Shown here in pieces: positions 11,523-24,333 of a stretch of 64,000 nucleotides of DNA (its first letter is position 1; each line of letters starts with the position of its first letter). The position numbers were made by a program, and so were the translations under genes. The stretch spans positions 1,302,001 through 1,366,000 of the forward strand of contig JAMXSV010000024.1 in assembly GCA_027559495.1 (NCBI GenBank), in the 5' to 3' direction. Source of the stretch: Aurifilum marmelostoma (taxonomy: Eukaryota; Ascomycota; Sordariomycetes; Diaporthales; Cryphonectriaceae). The notes under the pieces are model-generated. The model was not told the origin of the DNA. It did no database searches and saw only the letters and a list, made by a program, of their open reading frames with translations.

Positions 11523-12630
11523 CTGAACCGAGCCCTCTTCTGAGATTTGGATCTTTTCCCGTGACGCTTGGGCTTGTCAGCTTTTGTGGATTTGTTTTTT
11601 TTTTTTTCCCCTTTCCGGCTCTTGTTAAGCAAGATGCTGGGGGGGGCGTGTGCCCCCTGTGGGTTGCTCTGATTGTTGTTGCCTTGGCCGTGCCAGGTCG
11701 CACACATGTCCTGATCCGGATGGTCAGGTTTGGCGGGGAGCAGGTTTCGAGCATGTTTTATCTGACGATCTACGGACACTATAATGATTGATGTCTCCTA
11801 TGATGAGAATATATATATCCATAGCTTGTTGACTCGATTTTGGAGCAGGCGTTCTTGAATTCGATGGCATGCAAAGGGGGATTGTTGGGAGGAGGTCCTT
11901 GTGATGCCTCTTGAAAGCGCAAGATCCGGTGGCTCCAGGAGTGAGAACACGTTTACACTTATCGAAAGGCTGTATGCTGTGCTTCGTCAGACAAGGAGGG
12001 GCGAGCTCACAAGAGGCACAGATTAACGTGTGACAAAGCCCCCCAGAGATGCGGAAAGTTGGTCCAGAAGTCCACGAATGTCTCGTCATGATTAGATCTT
12101 TGATTAAGTTAATGAGCGTTCTACGCGATGGTAACTGGTGTCCTAACATGGTCCAGACCAATGATTGTCCGTTTTGTTCTCCGTACTGCCGCCAAAGGGC
12201 ATACGGCCGCCATGTCTTGCGGAAGAAATGAGAGAAATGGGGTATCATCCAAACAAGAAAATGAACGAAAAAAAAAAAAAAAGACAGCAAAAGCCAAAAA
12301 AGAAAAAGAAAAACAGTATGGCCCCTGTCCAGATGTAGAGAGAGAGAGACGCAAACGAATGACCCAAATATCGACTCTGCCGTCATCCTCTCCTCTTGAA
12401 GAAACGAAAGTGGTATCATAAGTAGCAAAGAAGATTGCACGCCAACCAATCAAAGACAACCATCCGCATGTCAAAATCAGAAAAGAAGAAAAACTCAAGA
12501 CAGATTTGCACGCCCCGTCCCTTTCACCGTCACCCTCGCTTTCTTTCTCTTTCTCGGTGCTCACTTTCCAGGAACTCTCCATCTTTCTCTCAAGGGGAAA
12601 GGAAAAGATGCAAGGAAATCCTCTTCCACT
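11523..12630. other. Convergent 3' region between hH4v and the acetyltransferase
   Basis: Holds the 3' ends of two genes that converge. A/T homopolymers occur at 11594-11608 and 12271-12284. No gene seen. Confidence 0.55.
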
Positions 12631-14027
12631 TTACCGCTTCCTCCTCATCCCATCCCACTCGCCCAGAACCCTCTCCAGGGCCCCAGCAGCCCGCCTCTCG
12701 CCTAGCCTCAAGCCCCGATTGAACATCTCGGGCAAGAACACAGCGCTGTTGGCATGCTCGGCGGCAAAGCCGACCTCAGCCTCGCGCCCGCACCGGTCCC
12801 GCGTGGTCCGCACCGCCTCGCGCAGCAGGTCGGCACCCACACCCTGGCCACGGCATCCGGCACGCACCGTCCAAGCGCGCAGAACACCACGGCCGCCGCG
12901 GCGGTGGTGGGACTGAGGGTTGTGGTGGCGGTTGCGCCTGCTGCGGGGGGAGGAGGCGGTCGCAGGGGCGGGCTCCAGGCGTACGACACAGGCGCCGATG
13001 AGCTTGGTGCCGAGGTGGGCGCCAATTACCATGTCCTCGCCGCAGGCCGCCGCATCTGATGAGGCGGAGGTGAGGAAGTCGTCGTCCAGGTTCTGAGACA
13101 GCTGGATGTAGCCGGCGGTGGAGCGGTGGATGGCCAAGCAATAGGCCGCGACGAAGCAGGCGGCCAGGGCCACAGCGAGAACGGGACGGTGGGCCCAGGC
13201 GAAGCGGTAGGTGAGAGCGAGAGCCACAGCTAGGCCTGCGAGGGAGAGGGGGTGGGAAGCAAGGCTGATGGCTGCGCGGGACCGCTGCTGGGCAATGGAA
13301 TCGGCGATGAGAGCGAGGGCGGCGGTCTTGTCGGCGCTAGTGGTGAGAACATCGAGGGACAACGACGGGATGTGCTTGTCCTCCAGGCGGCGGGCGGACT
13401 GGCGGCGGGGTGAGGCGGGTCGCTTGGTGTTGGTGGTCGCAGTGGTGGTCGTAGTAGTAGTGGTGGTGGTGGTGAGGGTCCTGCCGAGGGGAGATGGGGA
13501 GAGAGCAGGGCCTGAGGGACCGCCGGGGAGGGCAAGTGGCTCGAGGAGGGGGGTGGAGGCGTTGGACGACAGGGCCGACGGCTGGAGGGCGAGGTTTGCC
13601 CTCAAGAAGTGGAAGAAGGCTAATTTTGATGTTGGTCAGTGATACTTCTTGAACGTGATTCTTGTGTTGATATTTTCTTATTATTTCTCCTCAAACAAAA
13701 GAAAAAGAGAAATGGTGGTTGAGAACCCCGAGCCGGAGGAGGCTATCGATAGTTGTTGCCTTACGTAGAATGTGACTCTGGAGGAAGGACGCTGGCTGCT
13801 AACCAGCACAGAGATGACAAAGAACATATAAATGAAATAAAAAATAATAATCATGTCAACTTACCAGTACTCGTCTTCAGCCCGGGAACGACATCATTGA
13901 TCCTGTCGGCGATCGAATTGGGCCCAAGGTGACAGGCGCTCAGGTCGAGCTCAATATGCGTGCACTGCGTGGAAGGGTAGTACGACGACGTGGTGGTGGT
14001 AGTCGCTGTCGTAGTGGTGGTCGCCAT
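12631..14027 (-). CDS. Putative membrane-anchored GNAT-type N-acetyltransferase
   Basis: Two exons, 14027-13865 and 13619-12631, give 383 aa. Exon 1 encodes a Thr-rich leader and then HIELDLSACHLGPNSIADRI; exon 2 resumes FFHFLRANLALQPS. The middle has a threonine homopolymer and two closely spaced hydrophobic segments of about 17-20 residues (LAGLAVALALTY and VLAVALAACFVAAYCLA), which suggest a hairpin in a membrane. The C-terminal third has the acetyl-CoA loop signature RAGCRGQGVGADLLREAV and a downstream Asn/Phe-containing strand-helix typical of GNAT motif B. This topology resembles NAT8-like membrane acetyltransferases, but that is analogy only; the substrate is unknown. It could also be a degenerate family member. 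Gene reality is fairly secure from the matched splice phases. Confidence 0.75.
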
Positions 14028-17000
14028 GGCTGCCTCGTCTCATTGGCGTCGGGGATTTATATATATATATAAAAAAAAAAAAATGACCAGGTACAAGTAG
14101 CAATTTCAGGGTCCTCCTTCCCGTCTGGACGCGCTGTGCCGCTGGCGTCGTTGTGGGCAGCACACAGTTTTTTTTTCCTTCCCTTCCCTTACCTTGGGGC
14201 TGGGGTGGTATCAGCACCTCGGTCTAGAGAGGTAGGGTGCCAGTACCAGTGGTGTGTGTGTGGTCGAGTTAGGGGCGGGAGCAGCGTCGCAGCAAAGGAC
14301 CGTCGCCTTTGGAAGTGTAACCCTCTCTTGGACGTGTGGGCTCAAGAAAGAGGACAAAGGATTAATAAATCCAGAAATTGAAGAAACAGAAGAAGAAAAG
14401 AAGAAGGGCCCAGAGGACTAGAGGAAAAATAAAAATAAGAAACGGTCGCCACCAGAGCGGATTCAGGGTTGACGAGGCTCGGAATATAAATCTCGAAACT
14501 CCTTCAGGATCCAGTCGAGCCTGGAACTCAGTGGAGCCCGGAGGGGTGGTGGATTTGGCAGCTGGGGTGAGGGATCCGAGCTCGAAAGGTTTTTTTCTTT
14601 CTTTTCCCTTTCTTCTCGACACAGAACTCTTTTTTTTTGTCCTCCTTTCTATTTCTTGTCTTTTCTTCTTTTGCCCCTCCCTCCACTTTCCTTTAGACCC
14701 GAGCCGTTGTCTATAGCTGTCCACTCGTCTGTGTTTTCAGGGTGTCCACCATGGGCTCGGGATTTGGCTGGGCCCCCGCCGCGCGTCTGTCCTCGGTGCA
14801 AAGGTAGAGGAGATCGTATGTGATAGTAGTTATTAGGATCCTGCCAGAGGGGTGAGGCAATCCTTTCGGGTGCCTGCGTTTTCGTTTAGGCCACGAATCC
14901 TTCCTCTGATGTGTTCTTTTCTTGGGATATGATGAGATAGGAAGAGTCTCGTATTTGTTGACAACAACCTAAAAAAACAAGAAAGAGAAAACAAGGGATC
15001 TTGGGGATTTCTGGGGAGAAGAAGGGACGAGAAAAAAATAAGTTAATTTTGAAACAAGGAGCCGGTCGGAAAACGATGACAGGCGGGGAGGGCAGTTGAG
15101 CTCATATGTCAGATCCCTTCCCTCTCTTTGTTGGTCTGCGTTTGTGTGGGCGCGTGCTTTGGGATGATCCGGTCGGTATCAGATATCAGTCTGGTATCGG
15201 CCATCCAACACAAAGCCAAGACTTTGGGCCCCGGTCAGCTCTGTCTGGTTCCCCGGTAGCCAGCCAACGAGATGGAGAGATCGGCCTGCAGTGTCTCTCT
15301 GCATGAAAGATAAGGAGGCGGGAGAGAGATAATGAGAAAACAAGAGCAGAGGTGACGACAAGTTGAGGAGGGTGGTTTATCTCTTCCTCTGTCTTTGTCT
15401 ATCTCGAGTCCGTCCGCATGCCTCCTGCGCGGTGTGTGTAAGAGAAACCAAGGTGGTGTGGGTGTGGTGACCTGTCTACTAAGTAAAACTAAAACCAAAA
15501 GAGGTCGTCCGTCTTTTCTGCACCAGCATCATCGTGGATTCCCTCTCGCACGCCATGTCAATTCTGGGAACAAGGCAAGTCCTATTCAAGCAGAAGGCGT
15601 ACTTCCCAGACACACAATCGGAAGGAAACTTGCGAGGCGATCTTGATCCACAGGTCTCCTCCCCCTCCTCCGATCACGATCTATTCATTTCCAAGCCAAG
15701 CTACGCCATGCCGTCTGGTTTCTTTTGTCAGTCCTCTCACCATCCCTCACCAGAATTCATTCTCACTCCCGTCCCACGGCCGGGGCAAAGATGATGAGAG
15801 ACTCTGGGGGTGTGGAGAGAGGGGGTGCTGATCCCGGGTTATGAAATCTCTTCCCAAGTTGGCGATTGATAAGACGACGCCTGTCATGCCACAGCACATG
15901 TCAAGCCAATTGTGTGCTGGAGAAAGCCTATTCTATCATCGCCCCCCCCCCCACCCACTCTTTCGTGCATACATGTAGGGGGGGGTAAGAGGAAACGACG
16001 CCGCCGTTTTAGGGTTGAGCACGCCCACTCGAGGATCGGGAGCCTGACAGCCACTCATTATCTGGACGAGAGTTTTGGCAACAAAATGCTTCCGGCCCAT
16101 CCACAAATCTCTTGATCTCAAAAGCTCGAGCAGTTTTCCTGATCGTCCTCGTGAGCACTGGGTCTGCCCACCCACCCTTCTTTTTTTTTTTTTCCTTCCT
16201 GCTCCCATCATGAGATCTAAGAGAGCCGGTTGGTTTGGTCCAGTTGCCCCGTTTCTGCATTATCATTTTAGTCGGTATCAGTAGTAGACCCGGGGGGTTG
16301 GTCCTTCTAAAACTCTTAGCATACATACTATGTAGAGGTAGGCTAGAAGCTTGGCTTGTCTATATCAGCCACTGTGGGGGGGACCAGCAGAGCCCAGACC
16401 CCTCCAGGACTATATCGCTAGTACATATTATCATAAGCACACTTATAGTGGCAGCAGCCACAAGAGGAGCAATCAAAAGTAGAACAAAGAGAAGAGAAGG
16501 GCGGAAAAAAAGACCAACCAGCCTCGATCTCTAAAACCTGCTAGTGCGAGCGGACGTGGCGGTAAAGGTCATTTCCATCTTCTGGTAGCGCAATCAAGAA
16601 CGCTATGCGCTAAGTTACTCTGCAACGCAAATACTACTAGATGGGCCCCCCGCCGTCCGCAGGCGAAGTGTCATGTGAGATGATGGCAAGTATATTTACA
16701 GTCGGCATATGCGGCTGATGTTTCGACAATGCAGTAGCTCCCTCAGCGATCGCCTCTCTCTCCTCCCCTCCCCCCGGCCCTCTCCCTCCCCCCTCCAAAT
16801 GGAATTCACTGATTGGTTGTGATATCCTCTCCACCATTCCCAAGAAGAGACAGAGAATAGCCATCAGCGCTAATGTCTGGATTTTTCTGCGTGATGTTTG
16901 TTTCTCTTTTCTTGCTTGCACGTTGGGTTTTCGACCGATATGCGTCGATTCCATCACCATCGGGACCCCACGTCCCTCACTCACCAGAAAGGAGGATTCC

Positions 17001-19989
17001 CCAGATGTCTTCTCGTTCTCCTCGTTGATTTGCCTTTCTATGCTCTCATATACATCCTCTTTTGTTGTCCACACAAAACACATGCGACGGTGACGTTTGC
17101 CTGTTTTAAGTTGTATACTCCGACGGTTAAAGACTCCTCTGGCCGGCTACCACCCCGCGTCGGGCCAATGAAGCTGCAAGCCTGCAGGTCAAGCATGCTA
17201 CAGAACCGGCGCCGGGTTCGGGGGGGGGGGGGGAGGAGGATAAAGAAGGGGGTGTAACCGTGCATGGATTTTGAAACAAAAGAGACTCCCGCTCAGGGGG
17301 GAGGGGGGGAAGCTTGTAAAACCTGGTATGTGGGGTGGTATGAACCGTCCACTCAGGACTCCTGGTTTGTTTGTTTCGCATTGACGGGTTTGCCGATCAT
17401 GAGGGTTCGTCTCTCTCTTTTCAGTTTTTCAGGTCACAGGGCCTGGTTTCCTGGGGGCTGGGGATCGAAAGATCGAGGCGGTGTGATGTGATGAGCTGGA
17501 AAACTTGTCAACGTGATGATGCCTTGGCTTTCTTGTCGCCGCCCTCCGTTCCGGCAGCGGAGTTTCCAACCAATTCTTCCGTCCGTCCGTCCGTCCTGTC
17601 CGTAACGGCATATATAGTAAGTAGATTTAAATGTCGGGCGACGACATCGTTGTACACGAGAGGTGTGAAATGCAACACATATACAATTTGGTAATGTCCT
17701 CCCTTACAGTTGGTCTAATCGGACACATAAATTGCTCCCGCATGTGATCTGCTTGCTGCCCCTGTGTCTCTCCCTCTGAGCCAAAGGCAGGACCGGTTGA
17801 GGGGCCAGAGGCTCGTGACATCCCATCTGCCGCCGATGTGCAGACCTTCGTAAGAGGAGTCTGCATTGGATGGATAATTTGGAAGAATCCTTCCTCATCG
17901 TCGATCCCTTATATATCCCATCAATTAGAAAGACATGTGTGTATATACATGGTGCCATTTAAGGTCCCAAGACAGTCCTCTCCATTTATCAGGAGGGCTG
18001 GGGATGCGGGGCAGCAGTTACTGTATGACATGTCGCCGGCATGCTCTTGGCCACCTTCGACGGATCTTGTTGGACAGAGCTGGCCATCAGACCACGAGAG
18101 TACTTGTACATCTGCGCACCATCATCTCACATTGTGTAAGCAATTGACCTATACACGTTGGATGAGCCGTGTGTTTTGGAGCTGTGGGCGTGATGAGGTG
18201 GGACGGTAAAGCACTGAGCATGTCGAAACAGGCCCCGGACCCCATTGACCCCACACAAGGCAGCCGAACCGGGTGTGTATGTGTGCGTGGTCACGATCAT
18301 CTGAAGTTGTGTCGTCCAAGTGAGCCCATCCCTCTTGCCTGTCTATCAACCTGGAACTACCAACGTCGCAGCGCTGGGAAGTGGAGGGCAAGTACTATAG
18401 ATATTCATTCGAACAGCTTCTTCGCGTCCCAACAAATGTGGCGAATATGTCATCATGTCTTGTTTGGAGGCATTCAAGCCTTGATCGCACGTCTCCTTTC
18501 CGTGACGAGACCGATGGAGCAGTGCGTTGACATCGGAAGGAGCGAGTCAGTCGCCTCAAGACAGCTTCCAGATTCGGATGTGAGATTTTGCGGGAAGCTG
18601 CTATCATTATGGTTGGTGATCGGCAGCTGCCAGGGAGTGGCTCCTGAACAGGCTTGCTGTTGTGCTGGTGTCAGTACTATGACATAGGATCCGATAGGAG
18701 TATGCCGGATGAAGATTTTCAGAATCACCATCTTGCTAAAATTGACACGCAGTGCTGTGATTGCTGCGACCCCGAGCGAACTTCTGGTCCGAGTCCTGGG
18801 CCGGGTGTCTTATCGATAAGAGAGCCTCACGGCAGTCTCGGTGCAGCCAGTCCTTCTTTCCCAGGCAAAACACAATGCGTTGGTCTCTAGAATGGACCTG
18901 CCACAAAAAACTTCGCAAAATGGCTGCAGAAGAGTATTTTAGTGTTCCTCCTTTTCGTCCGACGAAGGAACGGAGAAGCTGGCCTGATGGACCATGTCGA
19001 CAATCAATGCTTCAGACACTTCTCTGCTGCACTGCTGGGGTCGACATTCTGGACCCTCGACCATGAATGATGGTTTCAAGCAGGCGCAGGCTACGAGGAA
19101 AAAAGACTCCACGGAAAGGAAGGAAGGAGAGGGGGCTTGAGTCCTATTTCATCCCTTGATGGCAAGACACTAACAGGTGCAGCTTGCCTCTGGCTCGTGA
19201 TCTCGTTACCATCCTAACAGTACACACAGGCTGCAGCAGCTTGGCAGACGAGGCTGGATCATGTCCGGAGTACAGAACGTCCCTCCTCAGCTGGCGAGGA
19301 CGCAAATCTGCCTCGGTGTCCGCCGTACCGGGCTTGATTGGCCCAGACCTGCATCCTGCTCACCCCCCCTCGCCTTGGCTCAAAGTCCTGTCCCATACAA
19401 TTTCGTATGAGCAGCTACAGTATGTGGATGAGATAAGCACCGTCAATCATGGCCTTGAATCCTTCACGCTGGAGGACTCGACTTTGCGCGGAGCAGAGCG
19501 GGTGGGCCTTACGCAGCCCACACGTACTGGGCACTTGGGTCACTCACTGTGCGCTCTCTACCCGTAGCGGGTGTGTGGCCCTTCAGAGTCCTACGTAGGA
19601 CCACCTGCAGGAGAGAGGCAACTACACCCCTCCGGTAACCTCCCCTCCACCGTGAGACGCATGGCTGCTTGGTCTGGGGGCCCCCGAGCCTTATGAACTG
19701 ATCTGGACCAACACGACAATAATTCCAACCCTGAGTTGGTGTTGCTGACGGATTGTCGCCACCTCCAAAGAGATTCAATCTACAGTACACCACCCCACGG
19801 AGTTGCTTGTTGTAGCTGTCGTCGCCGCCGCCGTCGCCGCCGCCGCCTTTTTGCGCGTCAAGAACGGGGTCCGTCTAGGCGATTGTTCCGAAACGAAGAG
19901 CGATAGAGAGAGCGTGTGTTCAACTGCGCGCACCCGAGCCTGTTCCCGCTTCCGCTTCCGCCGCGAGTCCTGATTTGCACGCCACACTG
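14028..19989. other. 6 kb divergent intergenic region, no supportable gene
   Basis: Lies between the divergent acetyltransferase (-) and zinc-finger (+) genes. It holds an AT dinucleotide tract at 14056-14070, C or G runs near 15942-15951 and 17220-17232, a TACTATGTA copy (16326-16334), and a CCG/CGC tract near 19818-19850 just upstream of the zinc-finger gene. No frame here combines a start, splice sites and protein-like composition. Untranslated leaders or non-coding RNAs are possible. Confidence 0.5.
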
Positions 19990-22900
19990 ATGGGAAGGGG
20001 ATCTACCATGGACGAGGTCCTTGCGGGCCCGTCCAGTACTCGCCAGTCACGGCGGGCTACACACATGGCCAGTAGCCTCCTGTCCAGGCCGCCCCCATCG
20101 AGCTCTCAATCACCGAGCTCACCGTCCTCTGCTTCTGCCGCAGCTGGGCAGAACATTTCTATCTCATGCGTGTGAGTCCAGTAACCCTTGTCGTTGCCGC
20201 TGCCGCTGCTGCTGCCGCCGCCGCCGCCATCGTCGTCGTTGTCGCGAGGGGGCCTGTCACAATGCTCATGATATCGCAGGACCCGCGAGACCTCCGAGGA
20301 GGACTGCTCCTACCAGCGCTTTCTCGCCTGGGTGGCCGTCAGGCGCAACTCAAGCCCTCTTATCAGCACCAGCGAGAAACTCCAGTGCCCCCTCTTCCGG
20401 TGCAGAAAGAATTTCCCTGATCACGAGCACATGCTGAAGCACCTGGCCGTGTGCCAACACTTGCCCACCCGCGAATACTGGTGCTATGAGCATTTCCGGG
20501 TCGAGAGGTTCGACGACATGAAATGCCGCCGCTGCATCGGCCACCCCTCGAGGAGAAGGAAGATGCTGTCCATGGCCAAGACCTTCTTCTCCACCCTGGG
20601 ACACAAGTCTCGAAAGGGCGGCCCCGACTCGATACCGATCGATGAGGACGTCATGCTGGCCCCTCCGAGCTACCATGAGTCCCAGGCTCTGAACCTGGAC
20701 CTGCCCGAGAAGCCGGAGCTATCCTCGACAGATTCCGAGATCCTAGAGATCGACTCGACCGAGGTTCCTACGACGATCGAACCCCCTGTGCCCGCCGTCA
20801 ACCCGCAGGACCTCTTGATGCCTGAGCTCGACTCTCTCCCTCTGCAGTCATCCATGCAGTGGCAGCCCACGCCTTTCATCCCACCACCCATGGGCTGCTG
20901 CGATGTCCCCGCAGCTGCTCCGGCGTACGAAAGCCTGTCTGCTGCGTTTCCAGCACCTCAATTCCCCTCGCAGTCAGCCCAGCAGCCTCAACCTGCGCCG
21001 CGCGCCCCTTCTCCCTCGGCGCGGAGCAAGAACCTGTCACCGAGCTCCTCGGTGAGGTCCACGACCAGCACGGTGAGCAACATCAGCTCGATATCGACGT
21101 CGTCATCGCTGTGGAGCACTCCCTCGACTGCGTGGTCTGGCCTCGAGACCAATTTCACATCGGCATCCGTGGACCTCTTGGGTCCCATGGACATCGCCCA
21201 AGACGGGATCTTTGGCGGAGGAGACAACACCGCAGCTTGCCCACCAGACACACTGCATACCATCTCAGAACTCCCGGCCGACATCCCGCCCTTATGTGAG
21301 CTGCCATCGGATGGACTGAGCCTGGGACTCCAGGATTCGCTCTTCACCTTCGATGCAGGTTTGACATCCGCCGACCCTTCTTATCCGGCCGCATTCGTTC
21401 TTGATGAGGAAGACCACGGATCTCTCGCTGTGCAACCGCCGCCACCGCCACCGGGCTTTGCCCAGTTGGCCGCGCCCCAATCCGAGGCAAAATCTCTTGT
21501 TGCTACTGCATGGGATGCATTGCAAGAGCACATCATCTCCTCACAGGCCAAGGTCAAGAATATGGACAACCCCCTCGCTGTTCAGTTCGGCATGCTATCA
21601 TGTAGCACCATCACGCACAAAGGCTTTACATCTCTACGCAGCATCCTGGGCGGCCGCCCTCTGACCTCCCCGATCGATACGCTCTCCCTGTTCCACATCA
21701 TCTACAGCCTGTCCCTCGTCGTCTATGAGGACAGTGCCGCCGAGCGATCCAGCGAACTATTTGCCCAGTCCCTTGTCTACTCGGCGTGGTTCACTCCCAC
21801 TGACCGGTTACAATTTCGACAAATAGCCAAGGCCATATGGCAGCCAAGCGATATGACCGACCAGCAACTGAGCCAGCTCGTCCGTGAACAATCCTCTCAT
21901 CTTCAGCGGTCCTTCAGCAACAAAGGCAAGGCCACTGCGACTGTAGGAAATGAAGAAGTCGCCAAAGCAGCGGATCCCTTGGTCTCAGTCGCCCAAAACT
22001 TTCTTGATGGTAATTGCAGCCCATTTAGTTCTATCACCAGTCTATCCTCGAAGCAAGTACATGCTGACATTCTATGCTCAGAACTTGAGATGCGTGCTAT
22101 ACTAGGCTCCTCTTATGAGGCTCGTGCCTCCGAATTGCGTGGCAAACACTCCCAAACTGCAGACGACGGCACCCATACCGTCCAGATCGACGGTATCATG
22201 AACGTGTTGACTGTCCTTGTGAACCGCTTCCGTGATGTGGATGGATTAATCGTACAACTGGGCGAGGTAAATCAGAACATTACTAATGGGCTGGTACGCT
22301 CAACGCGGCGGTTCGAATTGGAAGCGCTCCAGGCAGGACAAGTGAGCGCCCTCTTCTACCTCAACGCACTTTTCCCTCCGTCCTTCCCTCCCTCCCTCCC
22401 TCTCCCTCTCCCTCTCTCTCTCTCTCTCACACACACACAACTTCACGAGAAGTGCATGGGACTAATTTGATCATACAGAAGTGTATCGTTGCCTCAAGTT
22501 ACTTTGACAGTTATGCTCCCCTCGTCCGCAAACTCTGTGACCCGATCTACGAGTTGGACGGCGGGCTGGGCACCTCACAGCGAAAGGACTACTATGCGCT
22601 CGGCATCTCGTTCAGCGAAACGCTCATTGCAGATCTGGAGTCCGATCCGGTCGATGACGAGATAGTCTCGGCCATCGGGTCTGATCATGATGCCCTGCTC
22701 GAGCTGCTGACGCCGCCCATGACTGATGACCTTGTGGATATGAACATCGAGCTGCAGCCTCTCCTGGAAGGTCTGGGCTGGGATGGTTTAGATGTGCCAT
22801 CCACATCTACAGACAACACCCTAGAAAACCTGACACCGACGACAGACAAGACAACTGCCACGTGGTCAGATCTGAGTCGTTCCGCGAGCAGTGCCTCGTC

Positions 22901-23243
22901 CAAGAAGGAGCCGCAGACGCAGACTCAGACCCCGGCGACCTCGACATCTGCATCACCGCCACAGCAGCAGCAGCAGCAGACACAGCAGCAGGCGCAGCAG
23001 GCAACGAAGGTGGAAGCCAATGCGTGCTGCGAGACGTGCGGGTACCGGCCCAAGGGTGACCCGCGGTGGTTCCACGGCAGCATGGCCAAGCACAAGAAGC
23101 TTCAGCACTCGACCGAGCCGCCGAAGGTGTACAAGTGCAACTTTCCCGGGTGCACGAGCCAGTACAAGAATCGGCCGGACAACTTGAGGCAGCACCAGAT
23201 TGAGAAGAAGCACTTTGTGAATGGTGAGCAGGGGGGCGAATAA
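19990..23243 (+). CDS. C2H2 zinc-finger protein, putative transcription regulator
   Basis: Four exons, 19990-20171, 20280-22009, 22082-22341 and 22479-23243, give 978 aa. An N-terminal finger-like module at about residues 97-119 (C-x4-C-x12-H-x3-C) is followed by a Cys-rich block with EYWCYEHFRVERF and CRRCIGHPSRRRKM, an arrangement recurring in Sordariomycete zinc-finger proteins. The middle is long, Ser/Pro-rich and acidic. Near the C-terminus is a glutamine tract and then two C2H2 fingers at about 908-934 and 944-969 (the second starts YKCNFPGC). The 72-nt stretch 22010-22081 is read as an intron although it is in frame and open. The start may instead be the ATG at 20008. DNA binding is inferred from the fingers; targets are unknown. 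Confidence 0.83.
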
Positions 23244-24333
23244 CCCACGACCCAGCAAGCGGAAGAGGATAGCATGATGAAGAAGTAAATGGGTCTCTAC
23301 TTGATTAATATGTCTTGGTCGTTCATCTCTGGGGATGTGTTACATGGACGGGTCATTCTGGTTTTGTACGGCCGGCATCTGATTTTTCTTCTCTTTCTTT
23401 TTTTGGAGACCATGATACCACTGCAGCATAGTTTAAGGCGTTACTCTGGCGTTCCTTTTTTTTTCTTCTTCTTCTTCTTCTCTCTCTGCTCCTTGGATAA
23501 ATGTGGGAGGGGAACAAATAATGTTGTGTCTAGCATACGAGAACTGGGTGCAGCATGCAAGGAGTAGACAGCCTTGATGAAGGATTTAAGAAATACAGGA
23601 TCAAAGAATATTTTGCTCCCTGGGATATGAATTGATTTGGAAGAAGCCTGAATCATGACTTTTTTTATTGGATTTTTCTTTTATTGATTTTTTTCCCCCC
23701 CTCCCCCTTCCTTGGTCCTCTTGAAGGGAAGGAAAAAGAGGGTGTCGTGGCACAAGTGGAAGCGTGATTGATCTACAGCGCGTCGTCAGCTGTACAAACT
23801 AACCCAGGACTGCTGTAATTATAGGGTCACTCAGCCCATCACCCAGGGCCTTCCAGATCCTTCAGGCCGCTCTGGCGGCGCCTGTTTCGCCTCTGACCCA
23901 ACTCCAGCGGCCCGGGCAATCTATCCCCTCGTCCCCTGGAAGCCGACCACGGACGATCGATCCACTTACTCACCCTCTCTCTCTCACCTCACCTTTCATC
24001 CGTCCGCAGCATTCGTCGGATACGGTCTAAGCGATACCCGAGCAATACCAGCGAGAGGCAGACCGTTGACAATACTTGGATACTCACTTGTTGGTAATTG
24101 TTGAAGTCTGGACTTCAGACCAGCTTGATTTACAGCCAGGAACCCCAAGCTGCCCTTCTTTGCTGCTTGGCCCGTCCTCCCTTTTCTGATTCACCATCGA
24201 ACCACCTGGGGAAAAAAAAAAGAGCAAACCCGGCTTCGAGAACTGTCAAAACACACCAACATATCCACACTCGAGAAAGAAAGAAAGAAAGAAAGAAAGA
24301 GGCCTTTTGCTCTCATCACACACGTTTTTCAAC
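23244..24333. other. Intergenic: zinc-finger 3' flank and RBK1 promoter
   Basis: Contains T-rich tracts near 23455-23480 and 23660-23705 and a GAAA repeat just before the RBK1 start. No gene seen. Confidence 0.55.
24275..24300 (+). repeat. (GAAA)n microsatellite in RBK1 leader
   Basis: Perfect tetranucleotide repeat ending 33 nt before the RBK1 start codon, probably in the 5' UTR. Confidence 0.9.

Noticed and set aside
18169..18687. 172-codon plus-strand frame in the 6 kb gap
   Set aside because: No proper ATG at its start, Cys/Trp-rich random-like composition and no splice context.
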